A stretch of DNA of 64,000 bases from Undaria pinnatifida (Eukaryota; Sar; Phaeophyceae; Laminariales; Alariaceae). Within the stretch, counting starts at the first letter, position 1, and the number at the start of each line of letters is the position of its first letter. Location of the stretch: the NCBI GenBank assembly GCA_012845835.1, contig JABAKD010000010.1:3969288-4033287 (forward strand), read 5' to 3'. Positions 45,105 to 56,720 of the stretch are shown here, one piece after another. The notes under the pieces are model-generated. The model was not told the origin of the DNA, searched no databases, and saw only the letters and a list, made by a program, of their open reading frames with translations. A program made the position numbers and the translations under genes.

Positions 45105-45262
45105 CACCCCTCGAGGGATAAAAGCGCCCGAACAATACTTGGAACGCCCGTGTAACCTAAATCCCTCGAGGGAAAAAAACGCACGAACAATAATTGGAAT
45201 GTCCACGGAACCAATTCCTCGAGGGCAAAAAACGCCTGCATAATGTTTGAAACGCCCCCTGT
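45105..45262. repeat. Tandem repeat of about 66 bp just after the RING-gene stop
   Basis: Three units each start with a CCTCGAGG palindrome and contain AAAAACGC(C/A)(C/T)G, AATA(C/A)TTGGAA and CGCCC. They begin 5 bp past the stop codon, so they are probably transcribed as 3' UTR. Confidence 0.7.
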
Positions 45263-45266
45263 AATC

Positions 45267-48200
45267 TTATCCCGTCCCGGGACCTTCGGGCACGACGGGT
45301 TGCATGTCTGTGGGACATCGGTTCCGCAAAGCTAGCCACTTGCGGATGCATTCGCCGTGGAAGGCGTGCCGGCAGGGGAGGATTGAGATCTGTCCCCGCA
45401 TGAAAAATAAAAACATGAAACGCCAGGCAGGGGTTTGACGACAAACAGCAAGCAGGGAAGGAATGGAGGCGGCCGGGAGTGGGAGGGGGGGGGGGGGGGG
45501 GTCAGAACAACAGCAACACATTGGACGAAAATGAATGCACAAATGTCTTTAGTTAACAGCGAGCCCACACCACGCTGCCGGGATGGGTGGGTGGGTGGGT
45601 GGGTAGGGGAGTCTGTTTCCGAAACAAAACATGAGCACCACCACGCAACCTAGGGGGGGCCGCTTCCGAAGAAGCGCAACATGCGCACCACAATTGAAAC
45701 GAAGGTCGGAGCACAGCATTTCAAAAGCACCAAAACGTGCACCACCGCGGAAAAGAGAAACTAACGTGGCAGCACAACTCCAAAAACCGAAAACTTCGAT
45801 CGCTTCCGAAGCAACAAAATAAAAGAACCACCATAGCTGAAATTGAGGTCGGAGCACAGCATTTCCAATTCCTCAAGGATGGGTCCATCCCCCCCCCCCA
45901 CCCCCACCAGCCTCACCCTTCATGCGACCCACCGAACACCCCACGGCGCTTCGCGCGTGGTCAAGCAATGCCTGCTTGGTGGGTGAACACCCGATGAGTT
46001 CCGTCCCGGCAGTGTATAATAGAGGTGCGAAGGTCTATGGTCCTTAGTACAAAAACCATGAATGACGTGGCTACACCCCCTCCCCGCCCCCTCCTCCAAA
46101 CGCCGGAGGTGTCTCTACTAGGAGTAGGAAGGGTGCTCCGTCTCGAAAGGGATGCAACGTCAGGTAATGGTCAAATGACTAGAGCAAGCATGAGCACTCT
46201 CCCCCCTCTCCCCCTCCCCATACATACCTCATCGTCAAGCTCGAAGTCCGACATACAAATCGCGCAGCTCTCCGTCAGCCTCTGTCCAGCAGCTTTCACA
46301 GACTCCAGCACCTCCTCCACAGCGCGCTCCGTCAGCCCCCGCCCCCCCGCGCAACACCTCCCTTCCGCCCCTCCCGCATCATCCAAAGCTAGCAAGGTCT
46401 CAAAGTCGTTCTCATCTATGTCCTGGAACTGCAGCGCCCGCACCGCCTCGCTAACTTCATCCCCGGTGGCTACGGCTGCCGCGGTGGCGGGATCTAAGAC
46501 GATGGTGGAGGCCCTCCGCGTACGGCGTTGGAGGCGGCGGACGTGCGCGCGACGTTCTACGTCGGCTTCCTCTCGGGCTGCGAGGCGCAGAGCGAGAAGC
46601 TCGTCCTCCCTCGCCTGCGATTCTTGGTCTTGCTTCGCCAGACGTATCGCGGCGGCCTGATCAAATCGCAAAGGGTAAAGCGGGCGGGGTGGAAAGGGCG
46701 CACGCGGGGGGGGGGGGGGGGGGGTTCTCGTTTGCTGGTTGCCTTAGTCATGTGACCATTGACCACGCATACACGCATCCCTTTCGCGACAGAGCACCGT
46801 TTCTACTCCCAACAGAGACATTTCCAACACTAGGACAACACTAGGACGCGAAAGAACGGGCCTTCCATATATTGCATTATACACTTTTGCTTATCTTATA
46901 TCCTTCCTCTTTGGCCGCCCGTGGCCACCATCTGTCTCGTATAGCGATCGTTTTCTCTCTACTATCTAATGTACCAAACTTCTACATGCCACATCCGTCT
47001 ATTTCCCTCATCTCTTCCGCTAACACACTCCTTTCCTCCTTGTATACTTCACATCTCCCACCATGTGCGTTTGACTCTCGTCTGCCTCGCCACAAGGGCA
47101 GCTCTGTGCGCCTTCTTCCTCCTCCACCCGACTACTGGTATACGAAGCTCTTTCTTCTATCTGGCAGGTCCAGGTCCTCAACACAAAAACGCAGTTTCAG
47201 CGTTTTCGCGGAGTGCATTAGGCCGTGCAAAATACGTTTTCATATATCTTCTTTCAACTCTCCGTACATCTCTAAATAATCCTCACCCACCTTGTTTCTT
47301 AGCGCTAGCTAGCCTGGGAGGGGGTGGGTGGAAACAAAAACGCGGGGCTTCAAAAAATGCATGCTGATACATCGTGTGCTTTATCTTGTGCGCGGGTGTA
47401 GCATCGGTGTACTTTGCCAGCCACAAGACGTGCGGAAGGCCGATAAAAAAAAAATGACGCGTGATACGACAGAGGTAGCGCTTTTCGTGTGAAATGTTTT
47501 CTGGATGACGGCTTCTTAACCCAAAATGGTCCGAAATCGGCCATTTTTTTGCGTGATTATCGTCCTATACCTAGACCATGGGATTTTTCATCCGGTATGT
47601 ATGGTAACAGTTTTTTCGATTTTTCTCCAAACCAGTTTTTGGGAGAGGTCTTACGCTCCCAAATTGATGAATATCAGAAAAGAAGTGGTGCACCTCTAAC
47701 GTAGAACGCGTCGTTCATTTCAACATCAACCCACCACCCTCTTCCACCTTCCCCCCTCGCCATCCCTTTCCCCTCCCGACCTCTATGCCAGCGCGTACGG
47801 GCAAAAGCCTCGCGAAACGGTTGCGGTGCGCAGCAAGACTCCTCTTCGCACCTCATCCTCTTCTAGATTGGGACGTCCCCCGACGTCGCCATCCGAGCCC
47901 GTCCTAGCCGCTCGTGCGCCCTCAAAGCCGCCTACACTCTGCGATCGCTGCCCGTCCTCAAAGCGGCCTACGCTCTGCGATCGCCGAGGCAACGCGGGCG
48001 CCCCCGGCGCCCCCACCGCCGCCGCCGCCGCCGCCGCCGCTGCCCCAGCCGCTGCCGCCGCCGCCCCCGCCGCCACCGCGGCTTCCGCCGGCGTCGTCGC
48101 ACCCGGAGGCGTACCAACAAGCGCACCACCCGAGCGGGCTTCCGTACCGGTTAGCTGAACCAGGTTTTGCCGACGCGCGCGAGTCGCGTCCCCAGATCGA

Positions 48201-49663
48201 GTGCAGCTGCTTCCATCAGAGGGGGAGCTCAGAAGAGCGGCCAGGTTAGGGTCGTCCAGAAGCGCTTGCGCCACCTGCTCATCCAGGGCTTCCCGCAGCG
48301 CCCGGTTGTCCGTGGCGGCCATGGTCTCTCCGCCCGGTCGCCAAGCGCCCGTTGCGCGAGGATCGCCGCCCCCTGCAGCGCTATCCGCTTGCCTTTCATC
48401 GGCCGTTTGTGCAGCGCTGGGCGCCGAGAGCCTGGTAAACGAAGCGCGGCGGCTCGGCTCAACCGCAGCAGCCGTAGCCGCCGAAGTGACCCCCGCGTTT
48501 ATAGACCTCCGCCTAGCGGATGCCGCGGGACCCTTGACGGTAGAACCGGTCTGTCCGTATGCGTTCCAACTGCGAGGAAACGGGGCGACCACCGCCGCCG
48601 CCGCTGCCGTCGCTGCCGCCGATGATCTACCGCTCATCCGTTCACTATCTGCCGCGCGCTGCTCCCCAGGCGAGAGCTTGCTGTCCCTCACCCCTATCGC
48701 AGCAGCCGACGACGACCCACCTGCAGTGGCAGCAGGAGCGGCCCTTCCGAGTCCAGAGACCCCCTCCGTCGCCGCCGTTCCCCAACCCTTACCCCCCGCC
48801 CGGCCTCCCGATGCCGACGCGCGCGACTTCGCCTTCCTCCTCTCCTCCATTGCTGCCGCGACTATCGCCTGTCTCCTGATGTTCCCTACCCGCGTCACCG
48901 GCGAAAGCCCCATCGATAACGCCATTTCTGTCGCCGTTGGAGTACGCGAAGCTAGACCGCCACCACCGGCGCCGCTACCGCTGGGTGCGGCGGCAGCGGC
49001 GGCAGCGGAGGCGGCAGCAACAGAAGAAGCGCTCGCCCTTTCCATTGCGTCAAACCCACCGACCCGTCGCCGCGCGGCCGCCTGCGAGCGGCAGCTCCTC
49101 GCCGACGCGCTTCGGTGCACCCCTCTATTAAACACACCGCTTCCGATGCTACCGCTGGCACCTCCCCCGCCGCCGCCTCCCCCACCCCCGCCCCCACCGC
49201 CACCATTTAACCCGGGACCAGCGTCGACCGTTGCAGCGCCAGCCAACATTGGCGCCGGGAGGACGCCTCGACCAGGCCTCACCTCGGCCGATCCCGTTGG
49301 AGGGTTCGGTGGGAACAGCGGCTGGCGGCTGCCCAGTACCGCCGCTTCCTGTCTATTTCTTGCCATGGCAGCAGTGGCAGCGGGGTTCGCTGCTGAGACC
49401 CCGCTCCCGCTGCCCCCGACCCCGCCCCGAAGTTGTCTGGGAAACCCTGATAGGCCGGAGCTTGTTACTGGTCCCCCGCTCCCACTACTCGACCCGCTCC
49501 GCACTTGTCTGGGAAACCCTGATAGGGCTGTGAAGACCGACGAGAGAGCGGCGGCCGTGACGACAGCTGCTCGGTCGCACGATTGCACCGCGTCGAACAC
49601 CTCGGAGCGGTACGTGGCTCCCGCGCCGATTGCGTCATCCAGGCGCGCCTGGGAGAGCATCAT
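45267..49663 (-). CDS. RING-H2 finger protein, probable E3 ubiquitin ligase
   Basis: Minus-strand exons 49663-47852, 46656-46228 and 45389-45267 (TAA), all phase 0, encode 787 aa. Donors are GAG|GTGCGA and GAG|GTATGT; acceptors are CAG after pyrimidine-rich stretches. Exon 1 (1-604) is low complexity: LSGFPRQ occurs twice (47-53, 71-77), Gly runs at 154-168, Ala runs and paired RSQSVG motifs lie near its end. Exon 2 begins with a charged helical stretch (about 605-655), then FQDIDENDFETLLALDD, resembling a short motif found before RING domains in other protist proteins (from memory). The RING spans exons 2-3: C735, C738, C753, H755, H758, C761, C772 and D775. The eighth ligand is Asp, as in RBX1-type RING-H2 domains, so zinc binding may be retained. 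Family role: recruiting E2-ubiquitin; substrate unknown. An in-frame ATG at 49840 would add 59 residues, but the ATG pair at 49663/49660 fits better. Confidence 0.82.
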
Positions 49664-49982
49664 CGGACATTGGACACCACGGAAACAAACGGCACGGGAC
49701 AACAAGCCACGAGATAAAACATAATCGGAAGAGAAACGGGACGGAACAAAAAGAGTCGGCACGGGACGACACGGACGGAATAGGGAGGGGGCGGCGGGAA
49801 GGTGGGCTAGGTTAGGTGGGTTGGGTGTGGTTAGACACAAGACGCTTCGAGATCCCCTTCAATTTGTTTCCCCTATCCTGAGGCGGGTGGTACGGGCGAC
49901 CTTGCCCCCCCCCCCCTCGCCTTCCTCTTCAATAGAGGCAAAGCGGCCAATCCATAAATAGCTGCACTAGCTTGTCTGCAAA

Positions 49983-50114
49983 ATGCTGTGTTGGGGACCG
50001 TTGGGTTGCGGCAGGCCCAGGAAGATCAATGACGACAAAAAAGGGGACGTTGAAACACAAACACAACCACGTCTTCGCCCTGGCAAAACGGCACCCAGCC
50101 AAGAGACTCGCCGG
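49983..50114 (+). CDS. Candidate first coding exon, head to head with the RING gene
   Basis: An ATG at 49983 opens 44 codons (beginning MLCWGPLGCGRPRKINDDKK, ending SQETRR) that end in phase 0 at the consensus donor CGG|GTAAGT. Without splicing the frame stops five codons later. The start lies 319 bp from the RING-gene start on the opposite strand, mirroring the ankyrin/FCF1 pair. The peptide is short and basic, with an early CWGPLGC that could be lipidated, and I do not recognise it. No downstream exon can be assigned with confidence, so the gene is incomplete here and may be a decayed remnant. Confidence 0.35.
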
Positions 50115-50198
50115 GTAAGTTTTTCAACCTAGCGGTTGCATGGGGTAACTATCAATAAATATTGAAGTAAAAATATCAACACCAATCATTATACGTAG

Positions 50199-50925
50199 TG
50201 GAGAAAAACATTTTTTTCAACAAAAGAACAGGACCCCTCCCATAAAGAATAAACTCACCCACATCATATATTACAAGTACCAACAAGCAGCTTGAAAAAA
50301 TTGACCCGAAATTCGTCGAACTCACGGCTGACGTCCTGAAAATATTTTCATACAATGTTACGAGTGACAGCGTATCAATTTGGAACCGTGGGTTCGTGTC
50401 CCACAGAGGTTTATTTCGTTTTATTTTGTTTTACTTTATTTTATTTGGGGAGTAGCCGACTTTTCTTCTCGAATGCTGTATTAATATACTAATATTAACA
50501 TACTAAGTATTACATAACTAGTAATACTCTGTGTTCGTACTCCTTCCGATATTAAAGCGGAGAAAAAACAAAACAGACCACCTAACATACATCGAAGTAT
50601 GATAGAGCAGTATAGCGGAAACCGTACAGCAGTAATAAATTTTACGGAGTATAAAATAGACGTGATGTTAGATCTAGCTCGAACATTACCCACCTACAGT
50701 AAAAGTACCGACGCCAACCATTAGAGGGGTGGAGAAAAAACAAAACATATATGTTTACACCAGGTATTTTTTAAAAACAAAAGAATTGGACCCCTCCCTT
50801 TAAAAAACTCACCCACATAGCATCTTACAAGTACCAACAACGCAGCTTTGCAAATATGAGTATTGACCCGAAATTCGTCCAACTCACGGCTGACGTCCTT
50901 AGAATACTTTTACAAAATACCAATC
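50199..50925. repeat. Two direct copies of a dispersed repeat
   Basis: 50199-50360 and 50737-50925 share GGAGAAAAAACA, GGACCCCTCCC, AACTCACCCACAT, TTACAAGTACCAACAA, TTGACCCGAAATTCGTC and CACGGCTGACGTCCT. Reverse relatives are at about 57775-57890 and 52620-52675. The 380 bp between the copies holds nothing recognised. Confidence 0.6.
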
Positions 50926-50927
50926 CA

Positions 50928-50983
50928 CCCGGAAATGTATGGACCGTTTGTTTATTAACATAAACGGTCCATACATTTCCGGG
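50928..50983. repeat. Perfect 22-bp inverted repeat with a 12-nt loop
   Basis: A perfect stem (CCCGGAAATGTATGGACC and four more bases, with its complement) closes on an AT-rich loop. The left arm joins the end of the dispersed repeat at 50737-50925. It could be a hairpin RNA or the end of a foldback element. Confidence 0.6.
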
Positions 50984-51629
50984 CATACTCCTACGAAACA
51001 TCATGGTTGATCCGCCACCCCAACGATCACGGGGGGGGGGGGGGGGGGGGCAGGGGGGGCGGCTTTACGGCCGCTCGCATGGAACACAGTCACCCGATTG
51101 CCTTGTCTCTGCTGTGCCCTACAGCTAATCCGGAATCGTATTGTGATTATGAACAAGGCGTGACATCAGGCGTCGACGCATTAGTCAACTAACCGGAGTA
51201 TATTTTCGGATCGCTCGCAACAAAAACCGTCATGATACGAGTATGTTACCGCACAAGATACCTACAGACTCTTAAACCACAAAAAAGTAATAAAAGCAAT
51301 AAAAGTAATAAAATCAATCATACCCGAGGGCAGAGCAAAAAACGCTCAATAAAAAACAAAAATGAGTCCGCAATATGATACCTGCTACCTGGCACCAGAT
51401 ACACCTCTAGGACGTATCGGTACAGCAGCATACCTGGTAGGAAAGACGCGTCCACTGGGGGACCCACAGGGCACCCACGGAGATAACCAGTGAGACCGGG
51501 GGGGGCACGTAGCCCACCCCAACGTCCCCGCTATATCAACTATATCAAGCAGCAGCCCATGCAGTGGTCTGGTCTCTGTCGCAAGCACCAGCTACTGACT
51601 GTACTCGTACCAGGTACTGGTACTGGTAG

Positions 51630-51872
51630 TATTCTATTTTAGTTTTTTTCCCTTGATATTCGTCCACTCCAGGTCGATTGAGGCCTCTGTCCCGTGACCA
51701 CGGACTGTTACTAGGTTGATATGAGAACTAACCTCTTCCACTCGAGAGCTATTGGCTACCCTGGCATTGGCTATTCGAGCCGAGCCTGCGCTCTGACTCA
51801 GGATGACATTGATGGGTTAATGTGATAAGAACAACTCAATACGAGAACACCAACAGCGACAGCAGCAACAAC
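51630..51872 (+). mobile_element. CAA-tailed element, diverged copy
   Basis: It contains TTTTTCCCTTGATATTCGTC, CCGTGACCACGGACTG and ATATGAGAAC, then a second ATACGAGAACACCAACAG running into a decayed CAA tail. It appears old or duplicated within itself. Confidence 0.45.
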
Positions 51873-52229
51873 TGTCTTACTCGTCAGGATCAAGCGTTTT
51901 TTGGGTTTTTGCTCATCCCATCTGTTATCTTCGCATTTCTTCCTTCTTTATCCTTCTCCCATCCCTTCACATAAATCAGATCCGGGGTCACAAAACAGGC
52001 TGTCCCGTTGTTACATACCGATACAACAGTACATACCGGTATCGTACATTACATGAACACATCAACGGCACCATCGCGTCAGCCGCCGAAACTCACCTGC
52101 GAGTTGTAACAACAACACCTGGCAGTCAGTATAAAGCGGCAGTATATACTGGTACTGCAGCACTGCATTCTTAGAGCCAGTACATACTGGTACCGTGTAC
52201 CGCCTACTTGGTATTAACGGCGGTCTCAC

Positions 52230-52358
52230 CAGTGAGTTGTGGTACGTTTCCTTTGCGGCCTGTTGGGCACGGAGGAGGTACGACTCTGCCTTTCTTCCCT
52301 CAGACGCGACGGTCGCACTCCGCCCCCCATTCCAGTACTCCTCCACCGGCACGTCCGC
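52230..52358 (-). CDS. Isolated coding-like exon on the minus strand
   Basis: A 129-bp open stretch is bounded by an acceptor (CTGGCAG at its 5' side) and a donor (CTG|GTGAGA), both phase 0. It encodes 43 residues starting ADVPVEEYWNGG and ending in a helical segment KAESYLLRAQQAAKETYHNS. No start codon, stop or neighbouring exon can be tied to it. It could be an internal exon of the gene starting at 63689, since introns here reach 10 kb, or a relic. It is not recognised. Confidence 0.3.
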
Positions 52359-52449
52359 CTGCCAGCAGCCAGCAATCGGGCCAGCATTTTTCGTCGGTAT
52401 CATATCAGCGTTTCGTCGATACGAGCATAAACATCCCAAATAACACATA

Positions 52450-52550
52450 ATACTTCACCCCTTTAGGCCCCCGAACCCCTCCCTATACAAATTCCAAGTG
52501 ATTTTGTCCCCAAAAACGGGTTTCCAGTTGTACAGGCGTTAGAGTATAAA
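52450..52550. repeat. Dispersed-family fragment
   Basis: Nearly the same as 296-390 (CCCCTTTAGGCCCCCGAACC to GGGTTTCCAGTTGTACAGG), about 90% by eye. Confidence 0.65.
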
Positions 52551-53192
52551 ATAGTCACCCGGTAGCTACTAATATTAAAAGCAATTATTGTTATCATAAT
52601 ATAAAAATTAAAATACACTCCAGCTGTGAGATCGAAGATTTTGTCGAAACTCATCTTTGCAAGCTGTGTGATACTCCGATCGCGTGTATTACTGATTGTG
52701 TGTCCTCACTAAGGATATAGGCGACTCTAAAGGCTGCCGCGGCAGACAATACTGCGGTAGCCAATGCGTGCAAGGTAGGGGAGAGAGGTAATACACGTCA
52801 CGCGCGCAGGCAGAATCGTGATGCTCTTCCGTATCCGTGTATATAGTGCATGCCGTACCGCTTGCTGCACGGTCTTCCTAAAGGTATTACAATAGGACGA
52901 TCGACAACATGACAATACCGCTGTAAGTCAAATGTCAGGAGACGGCACTTTGACCCGTTGACCGACGGCAACGACCGACGACATTTTTCCAATACTTTAC
53001 CTTGACTGACGCCAAACTACTACTGTAGGTTCTATAGGGTAACGATCGGAATGACACCCCTTGACCGCCGGACGTTTTCCCTTGACTGACCGTCTCCTGA
53101 CATCATTGATCAAAATGTAGTCGCTTTTTGGGTGGACATACAGCAGACGGCATGCAGCATATAGCATGCAGCACATAGCATATAGCATATAG

Positions 53193-53345
53193 CAGTAGCG
53201 GTCCCCCAATAAGGCGGTGTCCCGATATAAGGCTGGCAATATTGCTTGGGACGGCCAGGGAATTGCACTGGCGCACAAGCACCTTACTGGATGACCCCTA
53301 CTGTACATGGCTGTACAATGCTGTACAATGCCGTACAATGCTGTA
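53193..53345 (+). repeat. AAGGCGGT repeat block with TGTACAATGC units
   Basis: GGTCCCCCAATAAGGCGGTG and ATATAAGGCTGGCAATATTG, then four TGTACAATGC units. It shares its order of segments with 61405-61625. Confidence 0.5.
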
Positions 53346-54539
53346 CAATGCTAAACATGGCTTCCGTAAGGGTCAATAGTCAACGAAAAGCTAAAACCAC
53401 TAATGGTATAAAGCCAGTAAAACAGCACATATTTTAATAGCAGTAGTACCGGACAGAGAACATGTTTGAAGGATTTGCCCGCGGGCCGATATATCGTGTA
53501 TAAGCTTGTGCCGTGCTTGATTGCTGATGTATCAGAAGCAGTCGGCTCTTCAACATCTTCATTTCCTGGTGTGTAACTGCTGTCACACGAACCGATGAAA
53601 CAACAAAAAACGCGATCGGCGGCAGAAAATACGTCAAAACACGTGGGCCCTCGCTGGCGTCGGGCGTTTCGAGCGTGCCCGCAGCAGAAAAGAAGTCCAG
53701 GGGCATCTCCTGAAAAAGCTTGCACCATGCGACATTTGGCAACGGGTTGGCGCTCTGCGCAGCACTCCTCCACGCTATACGAGCACGTAGCGCACAGCAG
53801 GAAGCTCCGACACACGACGATGCCCACGCGGAGCAGCAGTTGGAAGTGTTGTGTGTTGTGTGTTGTGAGCATGCGATTCAATTAACGATACCCGGGTAAT
53901 CTATACGATATCAGTCAACGCAAATTGATGGTGCGCGTACCAAAACGCCTCCGTTTTTCCCAAAGTATTGGTAGCGTACTTACGTACGTACTCAGCAAGT
54001 CACTTCAAGTCACGTCCGCGGATCTTTAGCAGGGAGGCTGATGGCTGATAGCTGGGTACGGGTGGCTTTGGTCAAGTTTGGGTGCTTTAGGTTGGCCTAT
54101 TATCTGCCCGCTAAGGCAACGTTGGAATTACCCCGACACGTCGAGGGCAGATTTTCCAACAATCACCATTCAACAGTCAACATGCCCCGTGGTCGCATGA
54201 GGCTATGCGTGTCATACCATAGGCGAAGCCCGCCTGTTGGGCGGGATCTTCTGCCAGGATTTCAGACCAAAACCGGCTCTCGCTATCACAGATCACAGCC
54301 TGCCACCAATACACGACGGCCCCGGTCATCTACCTTTCCTACGGTATGCAGTGTATATTGCTCTTACCTATCCAGCTTTTCGGTACATTACATGTTTACT
54401 TCCTTGATATGCATGTGACCACCGACATTTGCACTGCCGCAGACACTTTTATTTTTTAATAGTTCCTTTCAGTCTCTAGCTCAACTCGTAAAGGTTTCCC
54501 CCCTCAGCCATACCTTCTAGCTCAACTCGTAAGAGTTTC

Positions 54540-54795
54540 CCCCCTCAGCCATACCTTCTGGACAAGCCACAAGCCGTGGTCACAGGTCTCTTCCCTTCCC
54601 TCCCCCGCTACTTGCCTTCATTTTCATCGCGCACAGGGTTCAGCATTCCCATTTTTTAGCGTCAATGCTGGTCGATTTGCATCGAATCTCGCCGACTCAC
54701 GCTCTCGCGCATTCGGCCTTACGATGTGTATGAAAGAGGTCATTTGTGAGATTTGAACTTACGACCGAGACCTCACTATGTGTACACTTTTCACT
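54540..54795 (-). mobile_element. tRNA-derived SINE, diverged reverse copy
   Basis: The reverse complement shares the body blocks of the family (GCGCGAGAGCGTGAG, a GGGAATGCTGAACCCTGTGC block, GTGACCACGGCTTG), but the tRNA-like head is much changed (B-box-like AAGTTCAAATCTC). It is older than the other three or belongs to a sister subfamily. Confidence 0.6.
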
Positions 54796-54799
54796 TGTT

Positions 54800-56469
54800 A
54801 ACCGTATGGGTTAAACGTGGAATCACGGGGCCCTCGGGGTATTTGCGTCTACATCGAGGAACCACAGTTAATACCAACAGTGTAACTATCCTTCGTATAT
54901 AAAAAACTGATATGAAAAAACTAATAAAAAAAAAGAGCATCCTGGTACTCGGGTATCATAGTATAGATACCCTCCCGTGCAGCTCTTAATAGCGGCTGCA
55001 CACTAAAAGGGGTAAGCAAAGCATACGAGAGCTGAAATGACTGACTGATCTACGACGTACTCCTTCGTGGTCAGTCGGCTTAGGCTTGTCTAGAAAACTA
55101 ATTGCAGCAGCAGCATCGGAAATAGAGTGGAGCAGGATACAGAGGAAACAGGTTGAAAAAACAGCAGTGCGGCGTGATACATAGTGGAGCGGTATCCATC
55201 AAGACGCAGCCCGCCCGCAAGACTCGGTGGACATCCGACTTGATTGGAGACGAGGCAACACGATGCGTGAGTATTTTCGAGGAAACATATTTAAAAGCGC
55301 AAAAAACTTTCTTCAATGCACTGCAATTTCCCTCCTGCCAGAAAAGAAGCCGCCATGCTCCTCATTTCAATACGCAACCATCTTGAACCGTTTTACCCTG
55401 CCGTCGGCCATAACCCGAACCAATGGGTACAATGGTAATGGTTACGGGCGAGCCATGAGCGGTGGCCGTCGGTGGCGGGAGCGACCATGATACTGCGCTG
55501 CTTGCTGTGTATGGTGTAGAGACCGGTGTTGCTTGGAGTAAAAATATCCGCAGAAAACACATGGGGCACAGCAGCCGTACACAATCGAATAGGTACCCGT
55601 GTTTTTCAGCAGGAATGTGGAATACTTTTCAAATTGACGAAAAACGCGTCAGAACACCATACTTGTATATGTCATATCATGCGGTGTCCCTGCACCAGCG
55701 GCAATTCGTACCAGGTACAGAATAGCCTACATCCGTACGAACAGAAGAGTACCGTTGTTGCAGTGTCTGGGATGCAGAGCAAAGTACCGTTGTATCATAC
55801 TTCGAAGTAGATTAGTATTGACAACGTTACAGACACTGCAGTTACTATGCTATAGGGAGAACCCAGAGAGTAGCGAATCTACAGTCGGTACGTAAGCTTT
55901 GCTTATTTTAGCTTGCTATTTAGCTCACTTGAGTACAAACCCCGTCGATTCTAACACGCCACTACAAACGTAAACGTTGACATCCTACACATACTTTGGA
56001 AAACTCAAAACAATGCTATACTTGTAAACATATTGAGTTCCACAGCTGTCTGTTTGCTGTCCCCCTCAACGTGGGTTATAGATGTTCCATGGACACGCCT
56101 CCACACCCTATAAAAAAGAAAAGATGAGAAGGAATACGTACAATGGCAACATTGGCATTGGCACAACCGGATCGGCTATTAACAATACCGTAACGTTTTT
56201 GTCTTCTTGTTTATATTCTTCTTTTCTTCCTCGGGAATTGTCTGGTGTGCTGGCTTGCTTTTGTTCCTCCTTCGTGTTCATTGCGTTGGCATTGCAAGAG
56301 CAATTCGCCTTGCTGTATTTGCAACGTGGATTTCTGTCCTGTAGGTTGTGACCACAGAGCTCGTCTTGCTGTATATAAGATAAGGCATCGGCACGGACAC
56401 TGGCTGTGCTGGGTGTAGATGGGTGCAAATATCAGTTTTAATGCGAAGGACGCATACACTTTAAGCATA
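54800..56469. other. Intergenic region, no gene assigned
   Basis: Short frames only. An exon-like stretch ending at a GTGAGT donor (about 55160-55265, plus) was considered and not accepted. Confidence 0.35.
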
Positions 56470-56720
56470 ACCGGCGTTTGAACAGCCCGTATATACCTGC
56501 GATACACAGAGCAGGGCCAATCTTCAAACGGCCATACTGAGGCCCAGTGACTCAAAAACGAGGAATGGTGAGTCGGCGTAAAAAAACGTTCATATTGAGG
56601 CCCAGCTAAATCAGAAAAAAACTAAGTCGGACCGTCGCTTAACCGCAGCACAGCGGCCAATCCGTCACATGGCCGTACTGAGGTCCAGTGGTTCGGAAAC
56701 GAGGTAAAGCGGACCTTCCT
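56470..56720. repeat. Tandem repeat with GGCCATACTGAGGCCCAGTG units
   Basis: Three diverged units of about 75-100 bp with (G/C)CATA(C/T)TGAGGCCCAG and CGAGGAA / CGAGGTAAAG segments. Confidence 0.65.

Noticed and set aside
46872-47367. Plus-strand open frames of about 130 codons
   Set aside because: Pyrimidine-rich sequence within the RING gene's first intron; no motif and both overlapping frames are equally open.
48201-49724. 507-codon plus-strand frame opposite RING exon 1
   Set aside because: It is a compositional shadow: GCC/GCN-rich DNA leaves several frames open. The minus strand is supported by phase-0 splicing into the RING exons.
53643-53709. Exon-like minus-strand stretch (EMPLDFFSAAGTLETPDASE)
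   Set aside because: The acceptor (CTTTTTCAG) is good, but the donor choices are weak and the opposite strand is also open; not enough to annotate.
55160-55265. Exon-like plus-strand stretch ending at GTGAGT (SIKTQPARKTRWTSDLIG)
   Set aside because: The donor is strong but the upstream sequence is purine-rich and gives no credible acceptor.
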